Below, one piece after another: positions 1-7,053 of a DNA stretch of 64,000 nt. The stretch is from assembly GCF_000718095.1 (NCBI RefSeq), contig NZ_JOEI01000003.1:62001-126000 (forward strand), read 5' to 3'. Source of the DNA: Streptomyces scopuliridis RB72. GTDB taxonomy: Bacteria > Actinomycetota > Actinomycetes > Streptomycetales > Streptomycetaceae. Each line of letters starts with the position of its first letter. The stretch's first letter is position 1. The position numbers and the translations under genes are program-made. A model generated the notes under the pieces. That model was not told the DNA's origin and searched no databases. It worked only from the letters and a program-made list of their open reading frames with translations.

Positions 1-120
1 CGCGTCCGCGGTCGTTCAGGCGGTTTTCTCAGGTGAACGGCCCCGAACGACACACAGCGAGCCACCAACAGACTCGGAAAGACTGCGCCCGGCCACGGGG
101 CCACCCACGCGCCGAGAGCT

Positions 121-282
121 GAGTGGCGGGACCGGAACCGCGCTGCTTTCCGGGAGATCAACGAGTTCCATGAGGCCGCTCGGTCGGACCTCGGAGTGCA
201 GGAGAAGGTCACCGGCGAGAACCATCCCGAGCGGGACCTCCTGCTTCCCTCCGCTCGCCGCGACGACGCTGCCTCTTCCTGA
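121..282 (+). pseudogene. Fragment of a small conserved protein (copy A)
   Basis: An open stretch encodes a peptide containing REINEFHEAARSDLG and VTGENHPERDLLL and stops at TGA 280-282. It has no start codon and no N-terminal half. The same peptide, nearly identical, occurs in the longer fragment at 3221-3709, where it begins EEWRERDRVAFRAINEFHE. It is therefore a truncated duplicate. I do not recognise the family. It abuts an IS3 remnant, which fits a rearranged region. Confidence 0.6.
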
Positions 283-362
283 TGCCAGTGCGGGGCGTAC
301 CTCGGCGGGTACGGCGGGTACGGCGGGTACGGCGGGTGCCCGTGGCACCCAGGTGGTGGTCC
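121..362. repeat. Dispersed duplicate, copy A (partner 3407-3632)
   Basis: About 240 bp match 3407-3632 at high nucleotide identity, covering the fragment peptide and the following GC-rich tail with GGCGGGTGCCCGTGGCA. Copy A has extra in-place copies of a 9-bp unit (GGTACGGCG, about 304-338) that copy B lacks, so the two copies differ by a tandem expansion. Confidence 0.75.
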
Positions 363-365
363 CAT

Positions 366-834
<469 letters not shown>

Positions 835-889
835 GACTCGATCCGCTCAGGGAATCGACCCTCCATCAGACCCGGAGCGGTTCACCGTG

Positions 890-1160
890 ACCCGTTCGGG
901 GAGTGCGTAGAAGGTGTGCTGTGCAACAGGGTGGACAGGCGGGCGTGGTACCGCTGGGCGACGGTCTCGGGTACGGGGGTGGTGCGGGTCTTGCGGTAGC
1001 CGAGGTTCGAAGCGGGCAGCGCGTACAGGAAGCGGGCGAGCAGTCCTCGGTCACGGGCGCCGGGGGCGCCGGCCAGGTCTTGGAGGACGGCGGGCTGGGG
1101 CGTGATGCCGATGGTGAGCGCGGGCTTGTCGACGCTGGGCTGCTCGCGCGCTACGGGCCG
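890..1160 (-). pseudogene. Fragment of a DUF3987-type primase/helicase
   Basis: On the minus strand an uninterrupted piece contains ARDRGLLARFLYALPASNLGYRK and SVDKPALTIGITPQPAVLQD. This resembles the DUF3987 (YfjI-like) proteins of mobile elements, where the ALTIG and RGLLARFLYALP motifs are conserved. It is bounded by an in-frame TAG near 1161 and has no start, no P-loop region and no C-terminus. The family call is from memory. It suggests an older element once occupied this side of the tRNA. Confidence 0.5.
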
Positions 1161-1364
1161 CTAGAGGCCGCGACCACACAATTTTGTCGGTGGGCACCAC
1201 GCCTCGGCCGGCACCGAACTGTATTGACCTGTCGGCCTGTTGAGATGGGAAGGGGACGGGTCCAATAGGAGCTGGTACTACAGGGGCACATCTGGTTGCG
1301 ACCTGCGACCTGCGGCGATGCGGGTAAGCAGGCGCCGCATGCCTGACGTGTCCTCTAGTACTGA

Positions 1365-1826
1365 CTAGCCGCGCATCGCGGTGCTGTAGACGTACAGGGC
1401 GATCACACCGGCGACGCAGGCGAGGATCACCCATGAACCGAAACTGGTGTGTTTCCCACTGCCTTTGGGCCGCGTTGCCTTCCCGGACCGCTTCGACCGC
1501 CCGGGCGCTGCACGTCCCGGCGCGACCGGCGCCACGTCGGCCGCTGCCTCGGCGAGCAGGCGGCGGCAGGTCGCGGCGAGCACGCCTGTACCGGCGGAGA
1601 GGGGCACCACGGCCTCCGAACGTGCCGGAGCGGTGGTGCCGCCGTCCAGGATGCGCCCCGCGCGTACGAGGACCTCGTCCCGGCCGCCCGTCGGGGCGAG
1701 GCTGATCCACCGCCGTACATGTTCGCCCCGGATGACCACACCGCCGGACCGCTCCCGGTACACGGTGTGTTCCCGCCACAACACCCCCGCCAACTCCCCG
1801 GCGACGTCTCTCAGTTGTACGCCCAC
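1365..1826 (-). CDS. Hypothetical protein with C-terminal membrane anchor
   Basis: A 153-residue protein of unknown family. GTG 1826 was chosen because a purine-rich stretch (GGAGGGGGAGGGG) lies just upstream; a longer frame would start at 1958. The N-terminal two thirds are soluble and Arg-rich (REHTVYRERSGGVVIRG). A basic linker with several Lys/Arg/Gly precedes one hydrophobic segment (about SWVILACVAGVIALYVYS) at the extreme C-terminus, the layout of a tail-anchored protein. It stands alone, divergent from the Nudix gene at 2055. Function unknown. Confidence 0.55.
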   Translation of the reverse strand: MGVQLRDVAGELAGVLWREHTVYRERSGGVVIRGEHVRRWISLAPTGGRDEVLVRAGRILDGGTTAPARSEAVVPLSAGTGVLAATCRRLLAEAAADVAPVAPGRAAPGRSKRSGKATRPKGSGKHTSFGSWVILACVAGVIALYVYSTAMRG

Positions 1827-2054
1827 GACCCCTCCCCCTCCGCCCTCCGGCGAATCGAACAAGCATCGCACTCTAGCGGTAGGCGCAGAGCGGGGGTCCA
1901 GCAGTCCCCCAGCAGCCGTGCCCGCCCAGGGGCACGGATCCAGCACTACAGGGCACATCAGGGAAGGGCCAGGCCGCAGAGGCGGCTACGCGGCCCCCCT
2001 CTAGCGATGTGCGGATCTTGGACGTTGGGATAGCGTCCGATGGGAGGTACGGGC

Positions 2055-2516
2055 ATGAGTTTCCGGCTGGCGGCGTATGCCGTGTGCATCGAGGACGGGC
2101 GGGTGCTGCTCGCCCATCACGTCTCAAGCAGCTGGACTCTTCCGGGCGGCAGGGTCGAGCACGGGGAGGATCCGTTCGACGCGGTGACCCGGGAGGTTGC
2201 CGAGGAGACCGGCTGCGACGCGGTGGTGGAACGCCTGCTGGGCGTGGACTCAAGGGTGATCCCCGCCGCCGAACGCACCATCCCCGGCGGACCGGATCAC
2301 CAGAATGTCGGCATCTTCTACCGGGTCCGCATCACCGGCGGCCAACTCCGGCCTGAGCCGAACGGAGATACCGCCGAGTCCGTCTGGACTCCGATCCCCG
2401 ACGTCGCCGGCCTGCGCCGGTCATCGCTGGTCGACATCGGCCTCGCCCTGGTGCGGACCCTTCCGGCAACCGGCCACGTCGCTCCCGTCCCGGTCAGCGG
2501 TCTGATCCAGCACTGA
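2055..2516 (+). CDS. Nudix hydrolase
   Basis: A 153-residue Nudix-family hydrolase expected to cleave a nucleoside diphosphate linked to another moiety; the substrate cannot be told. The Nudix box is visible as GGRVEHGEDPFDAVTREV followed by AEETG, with the REVxEE core intact. ATG 2055 was chosen over ATG 2040 because GGAGG sits 7 bases before it. The gene is isolated between decayed sequences and looks intact, with normal GC-rich codon use. A second, unrelated Nudix gene lies in the integrated element at 11162. Confidence 0.85.
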   Translation: MSFRLAAYAVCIEDGRVLLAHHVSSSWTLPGGRVEHGEDPFDAVTREVAEETGCDAVVERLLGVDSRVIPAAERTIPGGPDHQNVGIFYRVRITGGQLRPEPNGDTAESVWTPIPDVAGLRRSSLVDIGLALVRTLPATGHVAPVPVSGLIQH

Positions 2517-2592
2517 GGCCACCAGCAACATCTCCCTGGCCCGCTTGACCCGTCATTAGGCTCACGTGATCGGCAGGACAGGCCCTAGTTGG

Positions 2593-2885
2593 TCAGTTCG
2601 AGACCGGCACCTCGTAGACGATTTCGCAGGTAGCGGCAGGGATGACGATGTCCGCGGTCTCCACCGGGCGGGAGTCGTCGCTGTAGTACGTCCGACGGAT
2701 GCGTGTGACGAGTGCGCCGCGCTGTACGCCGAGGAGCGTCGCTTCGTCGGCGTTGGCCTGTCCGGGCTCCGGCTGTTCCACGACGTGGCTGACGGTGATG
2801 CCGATCTCCGCCATGCGGTCGACAACCCCCGCGCCGGCGTGCGGTCCGCCCTTGGGGCAGCACGATCAGCGTGCCGGATGTGATC
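2593..2885 (-). pseudogene. C-terminal fragment of a GntR/UTRA regulator, frameshifted
   Basis: The last 73 codons encode a peptide closely matching the C-terminus of the intact GntR at 3987-4742 (here MAEIGITVSHVVEQPEP and RPVETADIVIPAATCEIVY). Upstream, GTLIVLPQG matches GTLVVLPEG of the intact protein but in another frame, which places a single-base frameshift near 2850. The DNA-binding half is absent: the sequence jumps straight to the divergent small gene at 2886. It is a decayed paralogue of the left-arm regulator of the integrated element. Confidence 0.85.
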
Positions 2886-3167
2886 GTGTCCTTACCCCAA
2901 GGACGGGCTGACCAGCTGGCCACGCGCCTCTCCGCTGCCGGGTTCAGCCCGCGTGTGACGGATCACGACGATCACACGCGCATCGAGATGGAGGTCGCGG
3001 ACTCGGTCTCGGCCGGGTCCTGGCAGGAGCTCTTAGCGGTGCTGGAAGCAGCCGATCGGTTCGGGCTGGACGTCAGCAGCGCGGGCGGTCGCCTCGCATG
3101 GGCCGCCATCCGCAGAAATGCCCCCGTGACAGACGACGCCGTCCGGGGGCGCACTCATCAGCTATAG
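2886..3167 (+). CDS. Small conserved protein, paralogue of the 4821 gene
   Basis: A 93-residue protein aligning along its length with the 92-residue product at 4821-5099: TRLSAAGFSPRV versus ARLSAAGLRPRV, then DSVSAGSWQELL and ADRFGLDV. GTG 2886 gives exactly the same N-terminal length as the paralogue; no good ribosome site is visible, and GTG 2871 is the alternative. Family unknown. Its regulator and downstream partners are truncated here, so it may be an orphan on the way to decay even though the frame is open. Confidence 0.55.
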   Translation: MSLPQGRADQLATRLSAAGFSPRVTDHDDHTRIEMEVADSVSAGSWQELLAVLEAADRFGLDVSSAGGRLAWAAIRRNAPVTDDAVRGRTHQL

Positions 3168-3180
3168 GGAGCTGATCAGC

Positions 3181-3318
3181 GTGTTCGACTGTATCCGCCG
3201 AGCTGCCGCATGGACCAGACGACAGCTCATTCCACCTTCATCGCGTCATCGCGGAGCTGTCGGAGGCCGAGCGGCAGCGGGGGCGGTCGTTCGAGCAGAT
3301 CATGCTGCTCGGTGGTGA
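3181..3318 (+). pseudogene. 5' fragment of a paralogue of the 5112 gene
   Basis: GTG 3181 is preceded by GGGAGCTGATCAGC, almost the same leader as the gene at 5112. The first residues (MFDCIRRAAAWTRR) parallel MLNRIRRVISRTRA there. After about 15 codons the similarity ends and the frame runs out of phase through the next gene fragment to TGA 3316-3318. This marks a deletion junction fusing the start of one gene to the interior of another. Confidence 0.55.
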
Positions 3319-3709
3319 CGAGGTCGTTGAGGCGGCTCACGGGCTGCACGCCGCGGTTCGCGCGATCGACTGGCAGGCGACCGGAAAGACCGCGGGCACC
3401 TTGGAGGAGTGGCGGGAGCGGGACCGTGTCGCCTTCCGGGCGATCAACGAGTTTCATGAGGCCGCTCGGTCGGACCTCGGAGTGCAGGAGAAGGTCACCG
3501 GCGAGAACCATCCCGAGCGGGACCTCCTGCTTGCCTCCGCTCACCGCGACGATGCTGCCCCCCTGACGCCAGTGCGCGGCGTTCCTCGGCGGGTGCGGCG
3601 GGTGCCCGTGGCAACCTGGTCTTGGTCCCGTGTGCGGCCCGTTTCCGGAGCCCACGGACCAGGGACGGACCAACGGCCCCCGCGACCGGCCGGGGCCGGT
3701 AGGCTGTAG
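3221..3709 (+). pseudogene. N-terminally truncated small conserved protein (copy B)
   Basis: The frame reads DSSFHLHRVIAELSEAERQR, then EEWRERDRVAFRAINEFHEA and HPERDLLLASAHRDDAAP. No start codon lies before ATG 3302, which is well inside the conserved part, so the N-terminus was probably lost in the junction with the fragment at 3181. After about 3590 the sequence becomes low-complexity and runs towards the tRNA. A second partial copy lies at 121-282. The product is not recognised. Confidence 0.5.
3407..3632. repeat. Dispersed duplicate, copy B (partner 121-362)
   Basis: This copy matches the block at 121-362 and lacks its expanded 9-bp tandem unit. The two copies lie about 3.3 kb apart in the same orientation and bracket the IS3 and DUF3987 remnants, the Nudix gene and the broken GntR gene, so recombination between them could delete that interval. 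Confidence 0.75.
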
Positions 3710-3737
3710 CCGCTCCGTCGCTGGTGGGCGGGGCCGA

Positions 3738-3824
3738 GGTGGGTTGCCCGAGCGGCCTAAGGGAACGGTCTTGAAAACCGTCGTGGCAGCGATGTCACCG
3801 TGGGTTCAAATCCCACACCCACCG
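3738..3824 (+). tRNA. tRNA-Ser (anticodon UGA)
   Basis: An 87-nt class II tRNA. The acceptor strands GGTGGGT (3738-3744) and ACCCACC (3817-3823) pair. The anticodon stem ACGGT/ACCGT encloses loop CTTGAAA with TGA at 3772-3774. A long variable arm and T-arm GTGGG-TTCAAAT-CCCAC follow; the discriminator is G and no CCA is encoded. Its 3' part from 3767 is the attachment core of the integrated element, and insertion has kept the tRNA complete. Confidence 0.97.
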
Positions 3825-3827
3825 CAG
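3767..3827. repeat. attL core, 61-bp direct repeat
   Basis: Identical to 19569-19629 over 61 bases. It runs from the anticodon stem of tRNA-Ser(UGA) through its 3' end and three bases beyond. The bases just outside differ on both sides (C versus A before, G versus C after), which fixes the limits. A tRNA 3' end is the usual attB of AICE tyrosine integrases. Confidence 0.95.
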
Positions 3828-3830
3828 GCG

Positions 3831-3867
3831 AGAGGCCCCCGACCAGTAAGTATGGTCGGGGGCCTCT
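3831..3867 (+). terminator. Hairpin after tRNA-Ser
   Basis: A perfect 15-bp stem (AGAGGCCCCCGACCA pairing with 3853-3867) with a 7-nt loop, starting 6 bases after the tRNA. It lies inside the element, so the element brings its own terminator; the original tRNA terminator is probably the hairpin beyond attR near 19653. Confidence 0.8.
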
Positions 3868-3920
3868 GCCATACCTACTCCCTGCCGGGCACCGCTGTTC
3901 CCCCCGGTTTCCCGCTCTGT

Positions 3921-3951
3921 CGGGCACGGAAGGGGCACGCAGGGGGCACGG
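3921..3951. promoter_or_regulatory. Left arm-type integrase sites (GGGCACG x3)
   Basis: Three direct copies of GGGCACG at 3922, 3933 and 3944, with a 20-bp stretch (3932-3951) exactly repeated at 19469-19488 near the other end. They lie about 100 bp inside attL. Their position and repetition match arm-type binding sites of tyrosine integrases; the binding role is inferred. Confidence 0.6.
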
Positions 3952-3986
3952 CTGGGCCACGGCTTTGGAGCTGCCTGGGCAGCTCG

Positions 3987-4742
3987 TCAGCGGTTGATCG
4001 GGATCTCGTAGACGATCTCGCAGTGCGCTGCGGGCACCACGATGTCCGCTGTCTCCACGGGTCGGCCGTCTTCGCTGTAGTACGACCGCCGGATGTGCGT
4101 CACGAGCGCGGCTTTCTGGATACCGAGTAGCGATGCTTCCTCGGCGGTCGCGTGCCTTGGTTCGGGCTGCTCCACTGCGTGGCTGATGGTGACTCCGATC
4201 TCGGCCATGCGGTTCACGACCCCGGCCCCCGCGTGGGGCCCTCCCTCGGGGAGAACGACGAGGGTTCCGCCAGTGACGGCGTACGGCTCCCAACTCGTCG
4301 ACAACTGCACCGGCTTCCCGTCCGCAAGGAACTCGTACGTCGTACGTACGCACAGCTCGCCCTCGGCGATCCCGAGCCGCGTCGCGATCTCCGCCGGGGC
4401 CGGCACCTTCGCGTCGGTCCGGCTCTCCCAGTCGCCCTGTCGGCGAAGGGCCTTCATGTCCTGTCGGAACGGGGATCCACTGGGCTGCTCACGTGCCGAC
4501 GACCGGACGACCCTCACGCGCTCCCGGGGCTCGGCGACGTAGGTCCCCGATCCGGCCCGGCCTTCCAGCACGCCTTGGGAGATCAGCAATTCCTGTGCCC
4601 TGCGCACCACGTTCTCGCCCACGCCGCACTCCTGGCCGATCTGGGCGCGGGATGGGAGACGGTCGCCCGGTTCCCAGACGTGCTCCGCGATGCGCTGCCG
4701 GAGTTCGTCGGCGATGCGGAGGTACGGCGGTTGCTCAGACAT
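3987..4742 (-). CDS. GntR-family repressor with UTRA domain
   Basis: A 251-residue regulator. Residues 1-70 form the winged helix (YLRIADELRQRIAEHVWEPG, DRLPSRAQIGQECGV, then VLEGRAGSGTYVAEP). Residues 100-250 form a UTRA-type ligand domain ending RPVETADIVVPAAHCEIVYE. It is divergent from the six-gene run at 4821-6895. Two 12-bp CTAG palindromes lie in the gap, so autoregulation and control of that run are likely. A fragment of a close paralogue lies at 2593. The ligand is unknown. Confidence 0.9.
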   Translation of the reverse strand: MSEQPPYLRIADELRQRIAEHVWEPGDRLPSRAQIGQECGVGENVVRRAQELLISQGVLEGRAGSGTYVAEPRERVRVVRSSAREQPSGSPFRQDMKALRRQGDWESRTDAKVPAPAEIATRLGIAEGELCVRTTYEFLADGKPVQLSTSWEPYAVTGGTLVVLPEGGPHAGAGVVNRMAEIGVTISHAVEQPEPRHATAEEASLLGIQKAALVTHIRRSYYSEDGRPVETADIVVPAAHCEIVYEIPINR

Positions 4743-4751
4743 ATGGAAAAT

Positions 4752-4782
4752 CTAGTCCACTAGCTCTAATCTAGTTAACTAG
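4752..4782. promoter_or_regulatory. Twin palindromic operators CTAGNNNNCTAG
   Basis: CTAGTCCACTAG (4752-4763) and the perfect palindrome CTAGTTAACTAG (4771-4782) lie 19 bp apart between the divergent GntR gene and the small-protein run. The tetramer CTAG is rare in GC-rich DNA, so four copies in 31 bp stand out. The spacing, close to two helical turns, fits two repressor dimers on one DNA face. Confidence 0.75.
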
Positions 4783-4820
4783 CTTCACTGAAAGTGATCG
4801 CTGGCAACGGGGGGTGCGCT

Positions 4821-5099
4821 GTGTCCGCTTCGGGAGTGACCGCGGCGGCTATCGCCGCCCGCTTGTCTGCCGCTGGCCTCCGCCCGCGCGTGGAGGAGCA
4901 CACCCGGTTCACGACGGTCGAGGCAGAAGTCCCGGACACGCTCTCCGCCGACTCATGGCGGGAGGTCCTGGACGCGGTGGCCGATGCCGATCGATTCGGG
5001 CTCGTGGCCACCAGCTTGAACGGCCGCACCTTATGGGCGGTCGTACGTAAATCGGTCCCCACGACAGGCGACGTCGGGGGACCGGGCTATCAGCGATAG
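4821..5099 (+). CDS. Small conserved protein, first gene of the left-arm operon
   Basis: A 92-residue product of unknown family, with TAAAIAARLSAAGLRPRVEEH, DTLSADSWREVLDAVADADR and ending GDVGGPGYQR. GTG 4821 was chosen because GGGGGG precedes it by 6 bases; GTG 4794 would add nine residues. It heads a co-directional run facing the GntR repressor and is followed after 12 bases by the 5112 gene. A paralogue with the same neighbours lies at 2886. It has no signal peptide or membrane segment and is probably a small cytoplasmic protein. Confidence 0.7.
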   Translation: MSASGVTAAAIAARLSAAGLRPRVEEHTRFTTVEAEVPDTLSADSWREVLDAVADADRFGLVATSLNGRTLWAVVRKSVPTTGDVGGPGYQR

Positions 5100-5111
5100 G
5101 AGCTGAACAGC

Positions 5112-5426
5112 ATGCTCAACCGTATCCGCCGAGTCATCTCGCGCACCAGAGCGCGGTGCTTCCCCAACGGTAGGCACCGCCGCCCCTTAACGCCCTCCCG
5201 GCCGCTGGCCCCCCTCACCTGCCCCGCGCTCACTGACGCTTCGACCGTTGCCCTGGGGCGGGCTCCGGTCGGCACGGTCCACCGTTACCCGCTGAGGGGA
5301 GAGGACGTCGCGCTTGTCCGTCCGTACCTGCTGGCGTGGGAAGAGCAGCGTGCACGGACGCGTACGGTACTCGTCGCCCCGCACCTGCTGGCCGATGCCT
5401 GGTCGGCCCTCGCGGGGGCCCACTGA
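5112..5426 (+). CDS. Small basic protein, second gene of the operon
   Basis: A 104-residue protein preceded by AGGAGCTGAACAGC. The N-terminus is very basic (MLNRIRRVISRTRARC). The C-terminal half has PLRGEDVALVRPYLLAWEEQ and VAPHLLADAWSALAG, a pattern seen in small Streptomyces proteins beside GntR genes. Its stop overlaps the start of the next gene (TGATG). A truncated copy of the first codons is at 3181. Function unknown. Confidence 0.65.
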   Translation: MLNRIRRVISRTRARCFPNGRHRRPLTPSRPLAPLTCPALTDASTVALGRAPVGTVHRYPLRGEDVALVRPYLLAWEEQRARTRTVLVAPHLLADAWSALAGAH

Positions 5427-5629
5427 TGCCTCCCCGCCGACAACCGGACCCGACGGGTACGACTTCTGTCCCCTACCGCTCGATCGCCTGCTGGATCGGG
5501 ACGCACCACTCCTGCATCGAGCCGTCTCCGCCTGCGACGACGGACGACGTGCCGGTGATCTACGAGGTGTGCATCTGCCCGTGCCATTCGACCCCGGACC
5601 CGTCCGTACCCGGGACGGTGATGGCATGA
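5426..5629 (+). CDS. Small Cys/His-rich protein
   Basis: A 67-residue protein translated from the ATG that overlaps the previous stop. It has Cys and His clusters: CWIGTHHSC in the middle and CICPCH near the C-terminus, five Cys and three His in all. This spacing could hold a zinc ion. Its end overlaps the next start by ATGA. I do not recognise the family; coupling on both sides supports real expression. Confidence 0.6.
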   Translation: MPPRRQPDPTGTTSVPYRSIACWIGTHHSCIEPSPPATTDDVPVIYEVCICPCHSTPDPSVPGTVMA

Positions 5630-5850
5630 GGGTCCCAGCCCCCGGCGGTGCACTGGTCTCTTCCATCGAGGTCACTGCTGCCACCGTGCAGCGCGGCGAC
5701 ATCATCGAACTCGGCGGTCAGGCCTGCCGAGTGAGCGACCTCTTCCAGCTTCCCCAGGGGGCCAAGCAACTGGTCTTCGAGTCGGGCGAACTGCTGGCCA
5801 TACACGCCCGTACCCGGCTCATCGCCCTGCGACTGCTGAGAAGGCGGTGA
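5626..5850 (+). CDS. Small conserved protein
   Basis: A 74-residue protein starting at an ATGA overlap. It contains TVQRGDIIELGGQACRVSDL and LLAIHARTRLIALRLLRRR. The RGDIIELGGQACRV part looks like a small beta-barrel (SH3 or KOW-like) nucleic-acid or ligand-binding fold, a structural guess only. Its end overlaps the GntR gene at 5847 (GTGA). It has no membrane segment. Confidence 0.6.
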   Translation: MRVPAPGGALVSSIEVTAATVQRGDIIELGGQACRVSDLFQLPQGAKQLVFESGELLAIHARTRLIALRLLRRR

Positions 5851-6590
5851 CTGGATCCGTGCCCCGACGCCATCACGACATCGCCGACGACCTACGCCAC
5901 CAGATCACGACGGGCAGCATCAAGCCAGGCGAACGCCTCCCGTCCGAAGCCGGCCTGGCCGCCCGCTACAGGGTCAGCACGGTGACCCTGCGACGCGCTC
6001 TCGCCGTGCTCCAGGCCGAAGGACTCGTCGAGAAGATCCACGGCAAGGGCAACTACGTCCGTCACCCCCGCCGCAAGATCATGTACGTCGGCGGCTGGGG
6101 CACGCTAGACCCCTGGACCGCCGCTGAGCCAACGTTGCGCATCACGGTTCGCAGCACCACGGTTCCGGCCTCCGTGCACCTGACGACGTTGCTGAAGGTG
6201 CCAATGGGCAGCCCTCTCACGGAGTACACCTGCCTCAGCCTTGAACAAGGGGCGCCGCACGGCCTGGCCCGCATCTACATCCCGCGCGACCTGGCCCCGG
6301 CCGGAGTCCTCAACGACGACTCCGCGTGCCGGGAAGGGGTCACCAGATTCGCCGTCCTGGGCCCGTCGCCGGCCACCATCCGAGAGACGGTCTCCGCCCG
6401 CTCTCCCACCCCAGACGAAGCGTCGGCCCTCCGGATCGGGAACAGCATGGCCGTTCTCGCGATCACGCGCATCGCCACCGACACCAACGGCCGCGTCGTA
6501 GAAGCCGCGCTCCTGGCCTTTCCGGGAGGCCGAGTTGACGCCGTCTTCACCGCCCACCACGTGCTCAACGAGAGGCCAACCCAAGGATGA
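5847..6590 (+). CDS. GntR-family regulator with UTRA domain (operon member)
   Basis: A 247-residue regulator. The winged helix is at about residues 8-75 (HHDIADDLRHQITTGSIKPG, RLPSEAGLAARYRVSTVTLR, GLVEKIHGKGNYV). A UTRA-like domain follows (LTEYTCLSLEQG to the C-terminus). GTG 5847 overlaps the preceding stop; GTG 5859 is possible. Unlike most repressors it sits inside the operon rather than divergent from it, so it may act on other targets or form a feedback pair with the 3987 repressor. Confidence 0.85.
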   Translation: MTGSVPRRHHDIADDLRHQITTGSIKPGERLPSEAGLAARYRVSTVTLRRALAVLQAEGLVEKIHGKGNYVRHPRRKIMYVGGWGTLDPWTAAEPTLRITVRSTTVPASVHLTTLLKVPMGSPLTEYTCLSLEQGAPHGLARIYIPRDLAPAGVLNDDSACREGVTRFAVLGPSPATIRETVSARSPTPDEASALRIGNSMAVLAITRIATDTNGRVVEAALLAFPGGRVDAVFTAHHVLNERPTQG

Positions 6591-6895
6591 CGACCCCGAA
6601 CGAACTTCGGCTCCTCCCATGGTCGGGCCCGGGGGACAAGCCCTGCTACCTGAGCACTGACGACCCGGACGGCTACATGTCCCGCCTCGCGGACAGCATC
6701 GAAGCGTCGCAACTCGGCACGGCAAGCGAACTGTTGGAAGAAGTCTCAGAGGCTCTCGACGACAAGGACACGTCCCTTGACGAGATGCGGTGCCTGGTCA
6801 ACGAGTTGACCGGGGCTCTGCGGGACGTCTTCCGCATCGCAACGAGCCGCGGTCACCTCCGGGCAACGAGCGATCCGCGTGAGTCCGCCTATTGA
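6587..6895 (+). CDS. Small acidic protein, last gene of the operon
   Basis: A 102-residue protein starting at ATGA within the stop of the GntR gene. It contains YLSTDDPDGYMSRLADSIEA and a helical Glu/Asp/Leu-rich middle (ELLEEVSEALDDKDTSLDEM). Similar small proteins accompany GntR/UTRA genes in Streptomyces, but I know no function. A hairpin at 6909 closes the operon. Confidence 0.65.
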   Translation: MTTPNELRLLPWSGPGDKPCYLSTDDPDGYMSRLADSIEASQLGTASELLEEVSEALDDKDTSLDEMRCLVNELTGALRDVFRIATSRGHLRATSDPRESAY

Positions 6896-6908
6896 TCTAC
6901 GGCCCCGC

Positions 6909-6946
6909 AGGCCCATGGCTCTGACTAGATCAGGTGCCATGGGCCT
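6909..6946. terminator. Hairpin between converging operons
   Basis: An 11-bp stem, AGGCCCATGGC paired with GCCATGGGCCT, with an inner CTGA/TCAG stem in the loop. It lies between the end of the plus-strand operon (6895) and the end of the minus-strand ABC-3C operon (7054) and could end both. Confidence 0.7.
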
Positions 6947-7053
6947 CTGGCTTTGCCGGCTGACTTCCGTCAACCTTGGACGGCATGAGGACTGCTTCGT
7001 CCCGGAGAAACTGGGCACTTAGCTCTGCCATGGGCTGGTGCGCCTAGAACTCA

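Noticed and set aside
2055..2516. A Pif-like immunity gene of a previous element
   Set aside because: The Nudix box alone is not diagnostic; no korSA-like gene or operator motif lies beside it.
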